A program made the translations under genes and the position numbers. From Chromera velia (lineage: Eukaryota; Sar; Chromeraceae): a stretch of 22,500 nt of DNA. The stretch spans positions 1 through 22,500 of the forward strand of contig JAHBMJ010005781.1 in NCBI GenBank assembly GCA_018398765.1. Reading direction: 5' to 3'. Positions 10,694 to 18,749 of the stretch are shown piece by piece (position 1 is the first letter of the stretch; each line of letters opens with the position of its first letter). Below the pieces are notes generated by a model. That model had not been told where the DNA came from and searched no databases. It saw only the letters and a program-made list of their open reading frames with translations.

Positions 10694-12185
10694 CACACGC
10701 ACGCGCACTCACACGCACCAAGGGAGAGAGAAAGAGGGGGGGAGAGAGGCTTGCCAGAGAGACAAGCCGATAGATGGCCGAATGACGGTCTCAGTTTGTG
10801 TGTGTGTGTGCGTGTGTGTGTCTTTGTGCTTGTGCAGAAGCGTGTCGCAGGAAGAGTTCAAGTCGGGTGCCTCCAAGATGACGGAAGGCGACTCTCTGAA
10901 GGAGAAGGAGCTGTCGGATGTCTTCAAGAAGTTTGACAAGTGAGTGAGTGAGTGGGAGAGTGAAAGAGCGGGCAAGGAAGTGATGACTCAGCCAAGCAAA
11001 GGGCGTTTCGGAGCGTTTCGCTTTTGCGTTTGAGCTTGGAGAGACTTCTCTCGTCTCCAGGCGTGGTGGAAAGAGGTGAAGTTCTCCTATTTTATTCTTC
11101 TGCGGGTGTGGCAACGGCTGCGTGTCGGCGGAGAGTTTTTTTGGTACGGTATTTTTTGCGTTGTCGTCTTTTCTTTTTTGTGCTATCCTGTGTGATCTTC
11201 GCCGTTCTTTCCTTCCTTTCTTCCTTCCTCCCTTCGCTTGTTTGTTCAGGAACTCTGATGGCGACCTTAACGTCGACGAGTGGACTGCTGCCGTGGCAGG
11301 TTGGTCGGTTGGTTGGATGGTGTGCGGGAAGGGGCAGAAAGAAGATTCAGGGACGGGCATGGGTGATGGTTGGGGGGGGTGGGGAAGGGGTTAGAGACCA
11401 TAGGGTCTCCAGTGACTTTTTCTTCCGAAAGAACAACTGCATGTGGGTGGGTGGGTGCGGGGCTACATTGGACGGCTAGAGGGCAGGATTTGCTTTCACT
11501 GTCTACCTTTCTTTCTGTCTCTGCCCCCTTTTTCTTTCTCCCAATTCACTTAATGTCGCCTTCCTTCACTCACATACATACATACATACATACATACATG
11601 CATCAATACGTTCACCATTTTTTCCACTCCCCCTAGTTTTTGTCGCTGATGTTCTTCCACTCTTCCTTCCCTGCCCTTAATTCTCCTCCCACAGAGCACC
11701 ATCCAAAGGAACTGGCAGAGAGGGTGAAAGACCTGCCCCACACAGTGGAGGATGCCGTGAAGGGACAGGAAGAGGAAGGGGAAGAAGAAAAGAAGGAGGA
11801 GGGGGACGAGACGGCACTCCCCGTTCACGCAGTCTTCCATGCTGCCCACAACGGAAGCCTGCGTGTAAAGGAGCCGGTCACCCGGCGTAAAGTAAAAAGG
11901 CAAAAAAGTGCAGAGTCTCTGTTTGACTCCCTTTCAAGCCTCACATGGGGACAGCAGAACCCACCATCGTTCTCCTTGAAGGCCGGGGCCCCTTCAGACT
12001 CTGCCGGGGCCCTTCCGGACTCCAAAAACGGGTACGCAGACTCGGCGGGTCATTCTGACACAGCGCCAAATCTTCCCTTCGACATGCCCCCAGGGCCTTC
12101 TCAGCAGTCGCCCCGGCCACATTCCTCCCCACAGTCCGGGGAAGCGGAAACGTCTGCCTTGGACGCTTATCTCTCTTCTATTTGA
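7192..12185 (+). CDS. Secreted two-EF-hand protein with poly-Thr run (ten-exon model)
   Basis: Exons: 7192-7317, 7570-7794, 8127-8303, 8624-9007, 9292-9446, 9825-10048, 10457-10541, 10838-10939, 11250-11299, 11695-12185. They sum to 2019 nt, 672 residues plus TGA, and every junction phase matches. Residues 1-19 are a signal peptide (MRIIARFCLLQAALLSVSA). About 23 threonines follow residue 275, then acidic His/Gly/Glu/Lys linkers. Two canonical EF-hand loops lie at 454-465 (DSNDNGSVSQEE) and 492-503 (DKNSDGDLNVDE), each split by an intron. The tail is Ser/Pro-rich with a basic patch (RRKVKRQK). EF-hands of this form bind Ca2+; a secretory-pathway or surface calcium-binding role is inferred. 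Weak points: exon 3 may start at 8125 (CAG) rather than 8127 (GAG), exon 4 may end at 9013, and an extra small exon in 8304-8623 is possible. Confidence 0.85.
8921..8989 (+). repeat. ACC/ACT repeat coding for poly-threonine
   Basis: Sixty-nine bases of ACN codons, mostly alternating ACT and ACC, encode 23 consecutive threonines inside exon 4 of the EF-hand gene. The repeat is in frame with both flanks. Threonine runs in secreted protist proteins are often O-glycosylated, and with the upstream signal peptide that is a reasonable inference here. On the minus strand it gives a poly-Val shadow frame. Confidence 0.9.
9186..9270. repeat. Compound TC / GC / TG microsatellite (intron 4)
   Basis: A TC run is followed by CG and TG dinucleotides, ending about 20 bp before the acceptor at 9291. 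It serves as the pyrimidine-rich part of intron 4 and is not coding. Confidence 0.9.
10351..10434. repeat. Compound TTTC / TC / GC / TG microsatellite (intron 6)
   Basis: TTTC and TC units give way to alternating GC (about 10389-10410) and TG (to 10434), ending 22 bp before the exon-7 acceptor. Alternating purine-pyrimidine DNA of this kind can form Z-DNA. Its RNA (UG repeats) is complementary to the CA tract in the next intron. Confidence 0.9.
10577..10718. repeat. CA microsatellite with TCATACA variants (intron 7)
   Basis: About 140 bp of CA dinucleotides with interspersed CG and TCATACACACACAC units, starting about 35 bp after the exon-7 donor at 10542. The Thr/His-rich frames it opens are artefacts of the repeat. 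A short TG run at about 10797-10821 closes the same intron. Confidence 0.9.
11571..11604. repeat. CATA tetranucleotide repeat (intron 9)
   Basis: About eight CATA units in the last intron of the EF-hand gene, 90 bp before the final acceptor at 11694. Noncoding. Confidence 0.9.
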
Positions 12186-12640
12186 GAGGGGAGCCTTCTG
12201 TAGGAAGGGAAAAAAGCAGGTGGGAATTTATCGCTTCGGTCACCTGGCGCGCGTATCCTTCCTCCGTCTCCTTTTGCATGTGGCAAAGAAGAAAAGAGAA
12301 GAGAAGTGAGAGCTTGCAGAGTCGTCTGGCAGTCTTTCTGCCCTCGCACAAGTTCTAGGAATCCAGGTTCATGTGCAGGTTTCTTCGTCAGCTTGACCCT
12401 TCTTGCACTGCTCTCTCTTTTTCTCTCTCTCGCTCACCCTATTTTCGTCCGATCGATGTAGAATGGGACCGCAAAAGCCCTTCTTCCTCAATTATTCCTT
12501 CCTCGATCCGGCGTTTCACACCGCCTCTTTCTCTTTTTGCTCACCTTTCGGTGCCTCTGTGTACGCAGGGGTCCCTTAGCAGGGCTCTTCATCACAACCA
12601 ATTCCCTCCGGAATGGCCTTTTACTTAAACGCTGTGCATG
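12186..12640. other. EF-hand gene 3' flank
   Basis: Sequence following the TGA at 12183-12185, expected to hold the 3' UTR. It remains pyrimidine-rich and GC-moderate and changes abruptly to AT-rich DNA near 12640. No polyadenylation signal was assigned and the short ORFs are not convincing. Confidence 0.5.
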
Positions 12641-12732
12641 CAAATTTAAATTTTGAATCAAAAGTGTGACGATAGATACAACAAATAAACTTATTTATAT
12701 ATTTTTGTACATTTATATAGGCTTATAGTAGC

Positions 12733-12786
12733 TTATAGCGAAAACATATAAGTGATAACGAGTTACGAGTACACTGCTGTGATCTA
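12733..12786. repeat. Repeat R1, copy 1
   Basis: A 54-bp sequence starting TTATAGCGAAAA and ending CTGCTGTGATCTA. It matches 13203-13256 at all but two positions. After this copy the sequence diverges into poly-A/poly-T tracts, whereas the second copy runs straight into repeat R2. Confidence 0.9.
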
Positions 12787-13037
12787 GGTTCTGCACTACA
12801 TTAAAAAAAAAAATAAAAGATGAGAAAAGGTTTTTTTTTAATGGATTTTTTTTTTTATTTATCATGGCATTCAATAGACAAACAACTGTTATTCAAGTGT
12901 TAATTGCAAGAGTGTTGCACGGGGTGTTGGATTGAAAACTATATACTTTTGAGTTGATAAATAAAAAAAAAAATAAAAGATCGGAAACTTTCTTTTTTTT
13001 CTTTTTTTTTTTTTTTTTAATGGAGTGCAGAGCCTAG

Positions 13038-13199
13038 GCTGTGATTTAATTTAGAGCCGCAGGCGCGTGAGTGGCGCGGTCCTAGAAAATATAAGGCGTG
13101 CGGCAGGGCGCGCACGCGCGAATTGCGGTGGTGTGGCACACCGCGTACGGCGGCTCCTAGGCGGCGGTGCGCATATTATTAAGGCCCCGACTCCTATTC
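13038..13199. repeat. Repeat R2, copy 1 (GC-rich)
   Basis: A 162-bp GC-rich unit embedded in AT-rich DNA, from GCTGTGATTTAATTT to GGCCCCGACTCCTATTC. It aligns over its length with 13246-13416. Inside it are CG-rich stretches such as GCGCGCACGCGCG and a GTGGTGTGGCACACCGC near-palindrome. It is noncoding as far as can be seen. Confidence 0.88.
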
Positions 13200-13202
13200 A
13201 AA

Positions 13203-13256
13203 TTATAGCGAAAATATATAAGTGATAACGAGTTACAAGTACACTGCTGTGATCTA
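13203..13256. repeat. Repeat R1, copy 2
   Basis: Second copy of the 54-bp R1 repeat, with two mismatches to 12733-12786. It lies directly between R2 copy 1 and R2 copy 2, overlapping the start of the latter, so R1-R2 may be the natural full-length unit. Confidence 0.9.
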
Positions 13257-13416
13257 ATTTGGAGCTGCAGGCACGCAAGCGGCGCGGCCCCAGAAAATAT
13301 AAGCCGCGCGGCAGGGCACGCGCATACGAATTGCGGTGGCGCGGCACGTGGCGGCTCTTAGGCGGCGGCGCGTATATTATGATTTATTATTATTATCAAG
13401 GCCCCGACCCCTATTC
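13246..13416. repeat. Repeat R2, copy 2 (GC-rich)
   Basis: Second copy of R2. It matches copy 1 with scattered substitutions, a short deletion and an extra TTATTATTATTAT insertion near its 3' end. The two copies are in tandem orientation about 210 bp apart. Confidence 0.88.
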
Positions 13417-13559
13417 TACTAAAATTAAGTTTGACGTGCGGTGAGCCACGTGCAGAAGTTGAGCTTAGCTGATTATGTGACAGTTCACGCACCGATTTCC
13501 ACCGCAGCTTTCCACAGAAATTTAAAATCGGAAGACTTTTGAAAGACTTAAATTTGGAA

Positions 13560-13910
13560 AATCTTTCGACAACTCAAAAGTAAAAATCTGACCACGAGAT
13601 TTCGAGGATCCGATACCGATACAATTGAACCGTCAGTCTGCACCTTTGAACTCTTTGACTCCAAAGCACTTTGCCAAGCTTCTAGTTGACTCCTTGTTCA
13701 CTTCTCATATACTCGGGCGTACCGAAAGCATCTTTATAGACACTTAGCTGTAGCCTGCTTCCTTTTGCTAGCTTATATAACTTTTGGGCCGCTCTGGCAG
13801 CCTAGATCTGCTCAAACAGCTATAGCTGATACTTAGCGGTCTCCTCCATCAGCTTTCAGCAACAGACACTCTCTCTAGCTGTTCTCCATTCCCAGATATC
13901 AGGGAGTGAC
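13560..13910 (-). pseudogene. Decayed open frame of unknown origin with in-frame TAG stops
   Basis: Read on the minus strand, this stretch gives about 110 codons of plausible protein, such as RAAQKLYKLAKGSRL and VYKDAFGTPEYMRSEQGVN. It is broken by one TGA and then three TAGs. The composition (Lys, Gln, Tyr, Leu) resembles a coding relic more than random AT-rich DNA. No domain was identified; a mobile-element ORF is the natural suspicion given the surrounding repeats, but it is not shown. Confidence 0.25.
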
Positions 13911-14000
13911 AGAGGAGCTACTAGCTGTGTCTTATAGCGCCAACACAGGTTGTTCCAACAGCCGATCGATTTATGATTCTTTTACACCCATATTTTTTAG

Positions 14001-14013
14001 TATGTGTATGTGT

Positions 14014-14054
<41 letters not shown>

Positions 14055-14086
14055 TGTATGTGTGTGTGTGTATGTGTGTGTATATG

Positions 14087-14120
<34 letters not shown>
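14001..14120. repeat. TG then TA microsatellite
   Basis: TG dinucleotides with regular TATG interruptions up to about 14088, then pure TA to 14120. Intergenic. Confidence 0.95.
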
Positions 14121-14124
<4 letters not shown>

Positions 14125-14792
14125 CTAACTTCCTAGTTAACTTTTCTTCAAATTGCTAAGAAAAGAGCTAATGCGTCTCAACAAAGCGACTACGGCAAAC
14201 CACATAACTAAGTCTTTGCAAACGTACTGTACTAATACAAGTGACCGACGCTGCTAGCGACTAGGCTAGCAACGCTGGCTGTAGACATAAGTGTACATAA
14301 GTGTATAAAAAAAATTAAACGAATCGAAGTGATATTATCAAACATTCCTTTATTAGTGCAAACCGGAAGGGAAACAAAATGATTTTACAGAACATGCATG
14401 CAGAATGGTCTAAATGGGAAGGTCCGGGAAATAAGTGTCCTTATATTGTTGTTCCAGCCTCTGAAAGCTATGAAGACGATACTCCTGACAATTGGGGAAT
14501 GTATAGTTAAATCAAACTCATTATCAGAGTAATCATGTGTTGTCTTGTCGGTCTCAGTCAATGACATGGTGCTAGAACCAGTAGACCACAATTTCCGGTC
14601 TACAAACCAACACTGCATTATAATTTTGCATATTACAGTGTTACACAGTGTATGATAATCACACCCAGATTCCTAGTCCCAGAAGCTCGACTTCAGCCTT
14701 AAAGAAGGGTTTGAAATAACATTCTGGGGGCCAGTCGGGGCCTGTTAGCAGTGGTAACACCTTAACATAATGGGATTCAAGGCTTATCATAG
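14121..14792. other. AT-rich spacer with one weak minus ORF
   Basis: The only notable frame is 14385-14618 on the minus strand. It has 77 codons starting with ATG (WFVDRKLWSTG near the start) and no recognised domain. It might be an element fragment; the evidence is thin. Confidence 0.4.
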
Positions 14793-14873
14793 AATCAATC
14801 AATCAATCAATGAATCAATCAATCAATCAATCAATGAATCAATCAATCAATCAATTAATCAATCAATCAATCC
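14793..14873. repeat. AATC tetranucleotide repeat
   Basis: About twenty AATC units. TGAATC interruptions recur after four to five units and TTAATC occurs once. Intergenic. Confidence 0.95.
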
Positions 14874-15135
14874 TGCTGAACGAAGGATATGCAAAAAAAA
14901 AAAAGTCTAGAATTATTGTATACTATTTATTACACACGTACTTTTATGTGTAAGGAGGGGGGGGTCAGGGGTAATTATTACATATTTTACTTTGTGCAAC
15001 ACTACAGGATTAGTGCAGTAACGTGAGTATAGGTCGAGAGGGGGAGCGAATTCGAGCGCTTTGACCGGCCGTCGCGATTGGTGTTGCCGCCGCAATGTCA
15101 GCGGCGATGATGAAAGAGTCAGTGCATGACCATCG
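14874..15135. other. Intergenic, no gene seen
   Basis: Contains an A-run, a G8 run near 14956 and a GC-richer patch around 15030-15110. No supported feature. Confidence 0.4.
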
Positions 15136-15144
15136 ATTTTCCAT

Positions 15145-15256
15145 GACCTTTAAATTCCTAAAATTTGCTGAAATCCACTAAATTCCTGGATTTAAATTTC
15201 TTTAGATTCCTCGCTAAATTCCTCTAAATTCCTCTAAATTCCTGTTCAAATTCCTG
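15145..15256. repeat. AAATTCCT imperfect minisatellite
   Basis: The motif (C/T)(C/T)(A)AATTCCT recurs at irregular spacings of about 11-17 bp, with the cleanest units (CTCTAAATTCCT) near 15210-15243. Noncoding and AT-rich. Confidence 0.8.
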
Positions 15257-15450
15257 GGTCATTGCAGGGTAGTAAGCATGCGAAGAGATCTATAGTTGAG
15301 TATAGTTAAGCGTTGTCAGTTTGAGCTTAAAGACACTACTAAACACCAATAAATCACTTACCTTTATCACTTAATTATTAATAATATCGCTTCTAAATCT
15401 TTATAGTTCTTAAATACCAATGTATATGTCAAAATTGATGTTAATTTTTG

Positions 15451-15500
15451 AAAAAGTGTACCAAAAATCGACATCGATATCAATTTTTGGTACACTTTTT
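15451..15500. repeat. Perfect 18-bp inverted repeat (hairpin)
   Basis: The arms 15451-15468 (AAAAAGTGTACCAAAAAT) and 15483-15500 are exact reverse complements around a 14-nt loop containing ATCGAT. A further GGTACACTTT occurs just downstream at about 15513-15522. It could be a hairpin, a short palindromic element or the end of a mobile element. Confidence 0.9.
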
Positions 15501-15522
15501 ACCAGTTTTGGGGTACACTTTC

Positions 15523-16622
15523 ATTGGGTAGGTAATCTGTTTTACACTAGTGAAAATGCAATGAGTGCCGAAGATGGTCTTAGTGTTGATTGAAAGCGGC
15601 CGTAGGCCGCCGAAGATGGCAGCATTTTGTCATGATTTTCAAGTTGATCAATTCTAAAAAGTTTATAGCTTAGTATCAGGGGAGTAGCCCCTGCGAACAG
15701 CAAAGTATACCATTTTGACACATTTTTATACTATCATTTCCTTGCATGGTAATCATGATTTTCAAAAGTATTATCGTAACCGCTATTTTGGTTACCACGC
15801 GGCGTGGCGGCCGCCTAGTCATCATCCTAATTTGGTTCAGAATTCATGGGGGATGATTGTGAATGTGATCGTCGGGGCGGGGCTGACGCGCGCGGCCCGA
15901 TCAGATACAACGACGTGAATTCATGTGGGGTCACGGCATGCGCTAGGGCATGCGCGAGCGTGCGGGGGCCACGTGCTTTGCTGAGGAGACTGAGAAAACC
16001 TGATTGCAATTGCGTTGATTCAGACTGAATCAGACTGACCGATCTGATGGCTGAGTGAGTGAACGTTGTCAGTCTGTCATCGTGCGTCAGACAGTGCAGA
16101 TCGTACGATAAACGGAAACCGCGCGTTTTAGCCACACGTTCTCATAGGCAGCTTGTGTGCGTGTCTCGTCTCCAGCCTGAATTAATTCAGGCTTCATGAT
16201 CGATCGGCAAAGGAACCTCTTGGATCGAGGTTCAATGCATACGGTGAGTTTGACCAGACCTCTATGATCGCGTGCGTTGTGTCTGCAGCGTTCTCTGTCT
16301 AGCAGAACTAGGCATTGCCGTCATATCTTTCTCTCTCTGCCCCCCCTCATCATCAGGACACTTAATGCAGAGGGCAGACCACCGAGTGAAAGAAGGCATA
16401 CAGGGAAAGCACGTACAAAAAAGCAGAACCTCGGATTCGCGTTGTGAAGAACTCGAGTCTAAGAGCACGAATCTATCAGACACAAGCAAGCTTTGATTCG
16501 GTACAAATTTGTGTAGCAACCAAAAGACAGATCGAAGGACAGTCGAGGAGCCACTGATTGCAAAAGCAAAAGGTCTGAATGGGGAGAACGTAAAAGACGT
16601 CACGAACACACCTGCATCTTCT
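15523..16622. other. Intergenic stretch 3' of the minus-strand gene
   Basis: AT-rich to about 15820, then mixed. It contains a 20-bp perfect palindrome at 16174-16193 (AGCCTGAATTAATTCAGGCT), a 17-bp inverted repeat at 16016-16032, and two CCGAAGATGG motifs near 15571 and 15610. A minus-strand frame (16262-16828) overlaps the end of the neighbouring gene in another frame and is judged a shadow. No RNA gene was recognised. Confidence 0.5.
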
Positions 16623-18462
16623 TCAGTCACACCATAATTCCTGTCCCGTGTTTGTGGTCGAGACTCTCGAGTCTCCTTCTCCCCCTCCCTCTTCTTCTCC
16701 GTTCTCTGCCGGGCCCTTCTCAAAGAAAGGTGTCTCCGAGTCAGAGACAGACGGCTGCATGTGAGATGGAGGTGAGGGGGCACAGGAAGTGTCAAAGAAA
16801 GAGACCCGAGTCCAGGGACTGCACACATCTGACAATCTCCACTGAGACCCCCCCCTAGCTGTCATATCGATATCGCCATCTCCGTCTTCATCACTCTCTT
16901 CCTCCCCCCCTCCACCGAGTCCATTCCTCTTGGCACGACGAAGTCTGAGGCGCTTCGACCGCCGGATTTCTAGATCGGACTCGCACATATCCGCTGAGTG
17001 TGACTGACTGCCTTTTTGTCGTATAGCGACTCCCTGGCTCTTCCGAAGAGTCTCACAGCAAGTCAATGAAGGGAAAGGGTGTCTCAGGGTCGGGATCGGG
17101 ACTCGGTGCCCCCACACGACGCACTACCACGTCTCCAGATTTTTCGGTCTCTGTCTGGGCAAACCCAAAGGAGATCCCCTTCTTTCCCCCTGTCTCCTCC
17201 TGTTTCGCAAGATCTCTGAGCAGTGAGAGCGCCATCCGTCTATACGGCTCCCCGGCCCCCCTGCTGCCCCCCCCGGCGGAGACAACCGCTCAACTCCGTC
17301 TTGGCGAGAGGGTTATAAGTAGTGTATGCGGGCACGCGGGCTCCTGATGTCTGCCCTTCCGTTGGCGAAAACACTAAGGAGGGTGGAGAGCTCTTCTTCC
17401 TCCTCCTCCTCTGTCCGCAGGGGCTCTTTCCCAAACTTCTTGGCAATCTGGTTGAATCTCTTAAGGTTCGCAACGATGCCGCACTCGAGGCGGCTCTTTC
17501 CCTCGCTTCCCGTTCGAACGGCGCCGTGGCAGAGACATGACGTTGATCCCTACTGAAGTGTCAGATGCAACCCGAAGAAAAATGGGAGACAGCTCGTGTC
17601 AGAGAGTTCGGGAGACGCGAGAGCGAAACTCAAACTACATCCAATTCCCAGTATTGCAGATTCTTCGCACACCTCAAACCAGACTTTTTCTTGTGTGAAA
17701 GAAGCGAAATGCAGCAGGCTTTAGTCTTCCTTCGTCTACATCAGTAGAGCGTTCGTCGCTGCGGTGCTGGCAAGCGTCAAAACACAGGCAAACCACAGCC
17801 GCAGGCTCTGACAGAGCTATTCATCGACACACGGTTGATGACTCGATGGTTCCGTGTGTGACGTATGACCATCGGCTGTATCGGTGTGCATGGTGACTCA
17901 TGTGTCGGGGCCTGCGTGCATGAAACAACGGTTAACTTGATGTTGCAACTTATTAGCTAGTTGACTCGATGTTGCAACATGCACATGCATGTTGCGACCT
18001 ATACCTTAATTGCAACATCTTGCAAAATGCATGCACGCGCGACTCCGACGTCAGACGCTCGCCAGGCAACCAAAACCTCGGCTTTGAACTTTCGTCCCTC
18101 ACGATCCACACTGAGGCAATGTGGCAACTCAACAGAAAGTCTTCCGTCGACCGATCACTCGTCTGATCATATGCATCAGCAACCGATTCCACAGAGGAAG
18201 GTTTTGGGTTTCTGGTGTCCAGTCTCAGTGACTCACTACTGTCGCTGCCAGTTCGAGTCTGACTGAGAGTGCGACCGAGCGTGCGAACTGATCCGTGCTC
18301 CGATTCTGAATCAATACTGATTGGAGGTGCTTTCCGGAGCAATCTGTCCCCTGTCGATCTGGCATCTCTCCTTTGATCCGGGTCACTTCGAGAAAGCAAA
18401 ACGCAACAGGATTTGGAAGTCAACAGCTCGATAGAGACGTGAGACAGTTTTGCCAGCACCAT
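16623..18462 (-). CDS. Probable multi-exon gene, nuclear-type protein with basic and acidic stretches
   Basis: Four coding-like blocks line up on the minus strand. (1) An ATG at 18462 opens 169 codons to 17953, Ser/Arg/Asp-rich (RSDPDQRRDARSTGDRLLRK). (2) A possible 51-nt exon at 17639-17689 after a good acceptor. (3) 17549-17316, containing KSRLECGIVANLKRFNQIAK and a Glu run. (4) About 17260-17057, containing MALSLLRDLAKQEETGGKKG and ending at a GTGAGA donor. A final exon 17007-16623 matches in phase across a very short 49-nt intron; it carries RRSKRLRLRRAKRNG (a likely nuclear localisation signal) followed by EEESDEDGDGDID, and ends in a disordered tail. No family was recognised. A nuclear role is inferred only from composition. 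Splice sites between blocks 1 and 4 are unresolved, and the blocks might belong to two genes. Confidence 0.5.
17974..17995. repeat. Short hairpin in a TTGCAAC-rich patch
   Basis: GCAACATGC and GCATGTTGC form 9-bp arms around ACAT. TTGCAAC or TTGCAA recurs several times between 17943 and 18025. It overlaps the end of the first minus-strand frame, more likely in an intron than in coding sequence. Confidence 0.7.
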
Positions 18463-18749
18463 CCCAGAAAGGCTTGGGCAGCGTATCTGTACATCCTGGC
18501 ACTAGAAGGGTGCAGGCAAAAATCATTGTTTGGATCGCCTTCTTGGGTCAGGAATTTCTATATATAAAGTACAATTTTTGGAGTCCTCGGTGCGCAACGA
18601 TTTCGTGAAGCAAGGTGCGTTTTCTTCGTCAAAGAGACTTTTCTGGTCTCCTCAGGACTCACTTTGACTCCGATCTTTTTTGGCAAACAACTTGCGAAAT
18701 GCTACAAGCATGTGCCTGAATTTGCTTTCTGCAGCTGACAAGAGGCACA
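18463..18749. promoter_or_regulatory. Shared intergenic region between divergent genes
   Basis: The 287 bp between the two outward-facing ATGs should hold both promoters. TATATATAAAG at 18559-18569 is a TATA-like match on the plus strand, about 180 bp before the plus ATG. A pyrimidine-rich CTTTCTGCAG at 18725-18734 could be the acceptor of a 5' UTR intron 15 bp before the ATG. Neither has been tested. Confidence 0.4.

Noticed and set aside
14793-15256. AATC and AAATTCCT repeats as a CRISPR array
   Set aside because: Units are too short, have no unique spacers and sit in eukaryotic intergenic DNA.
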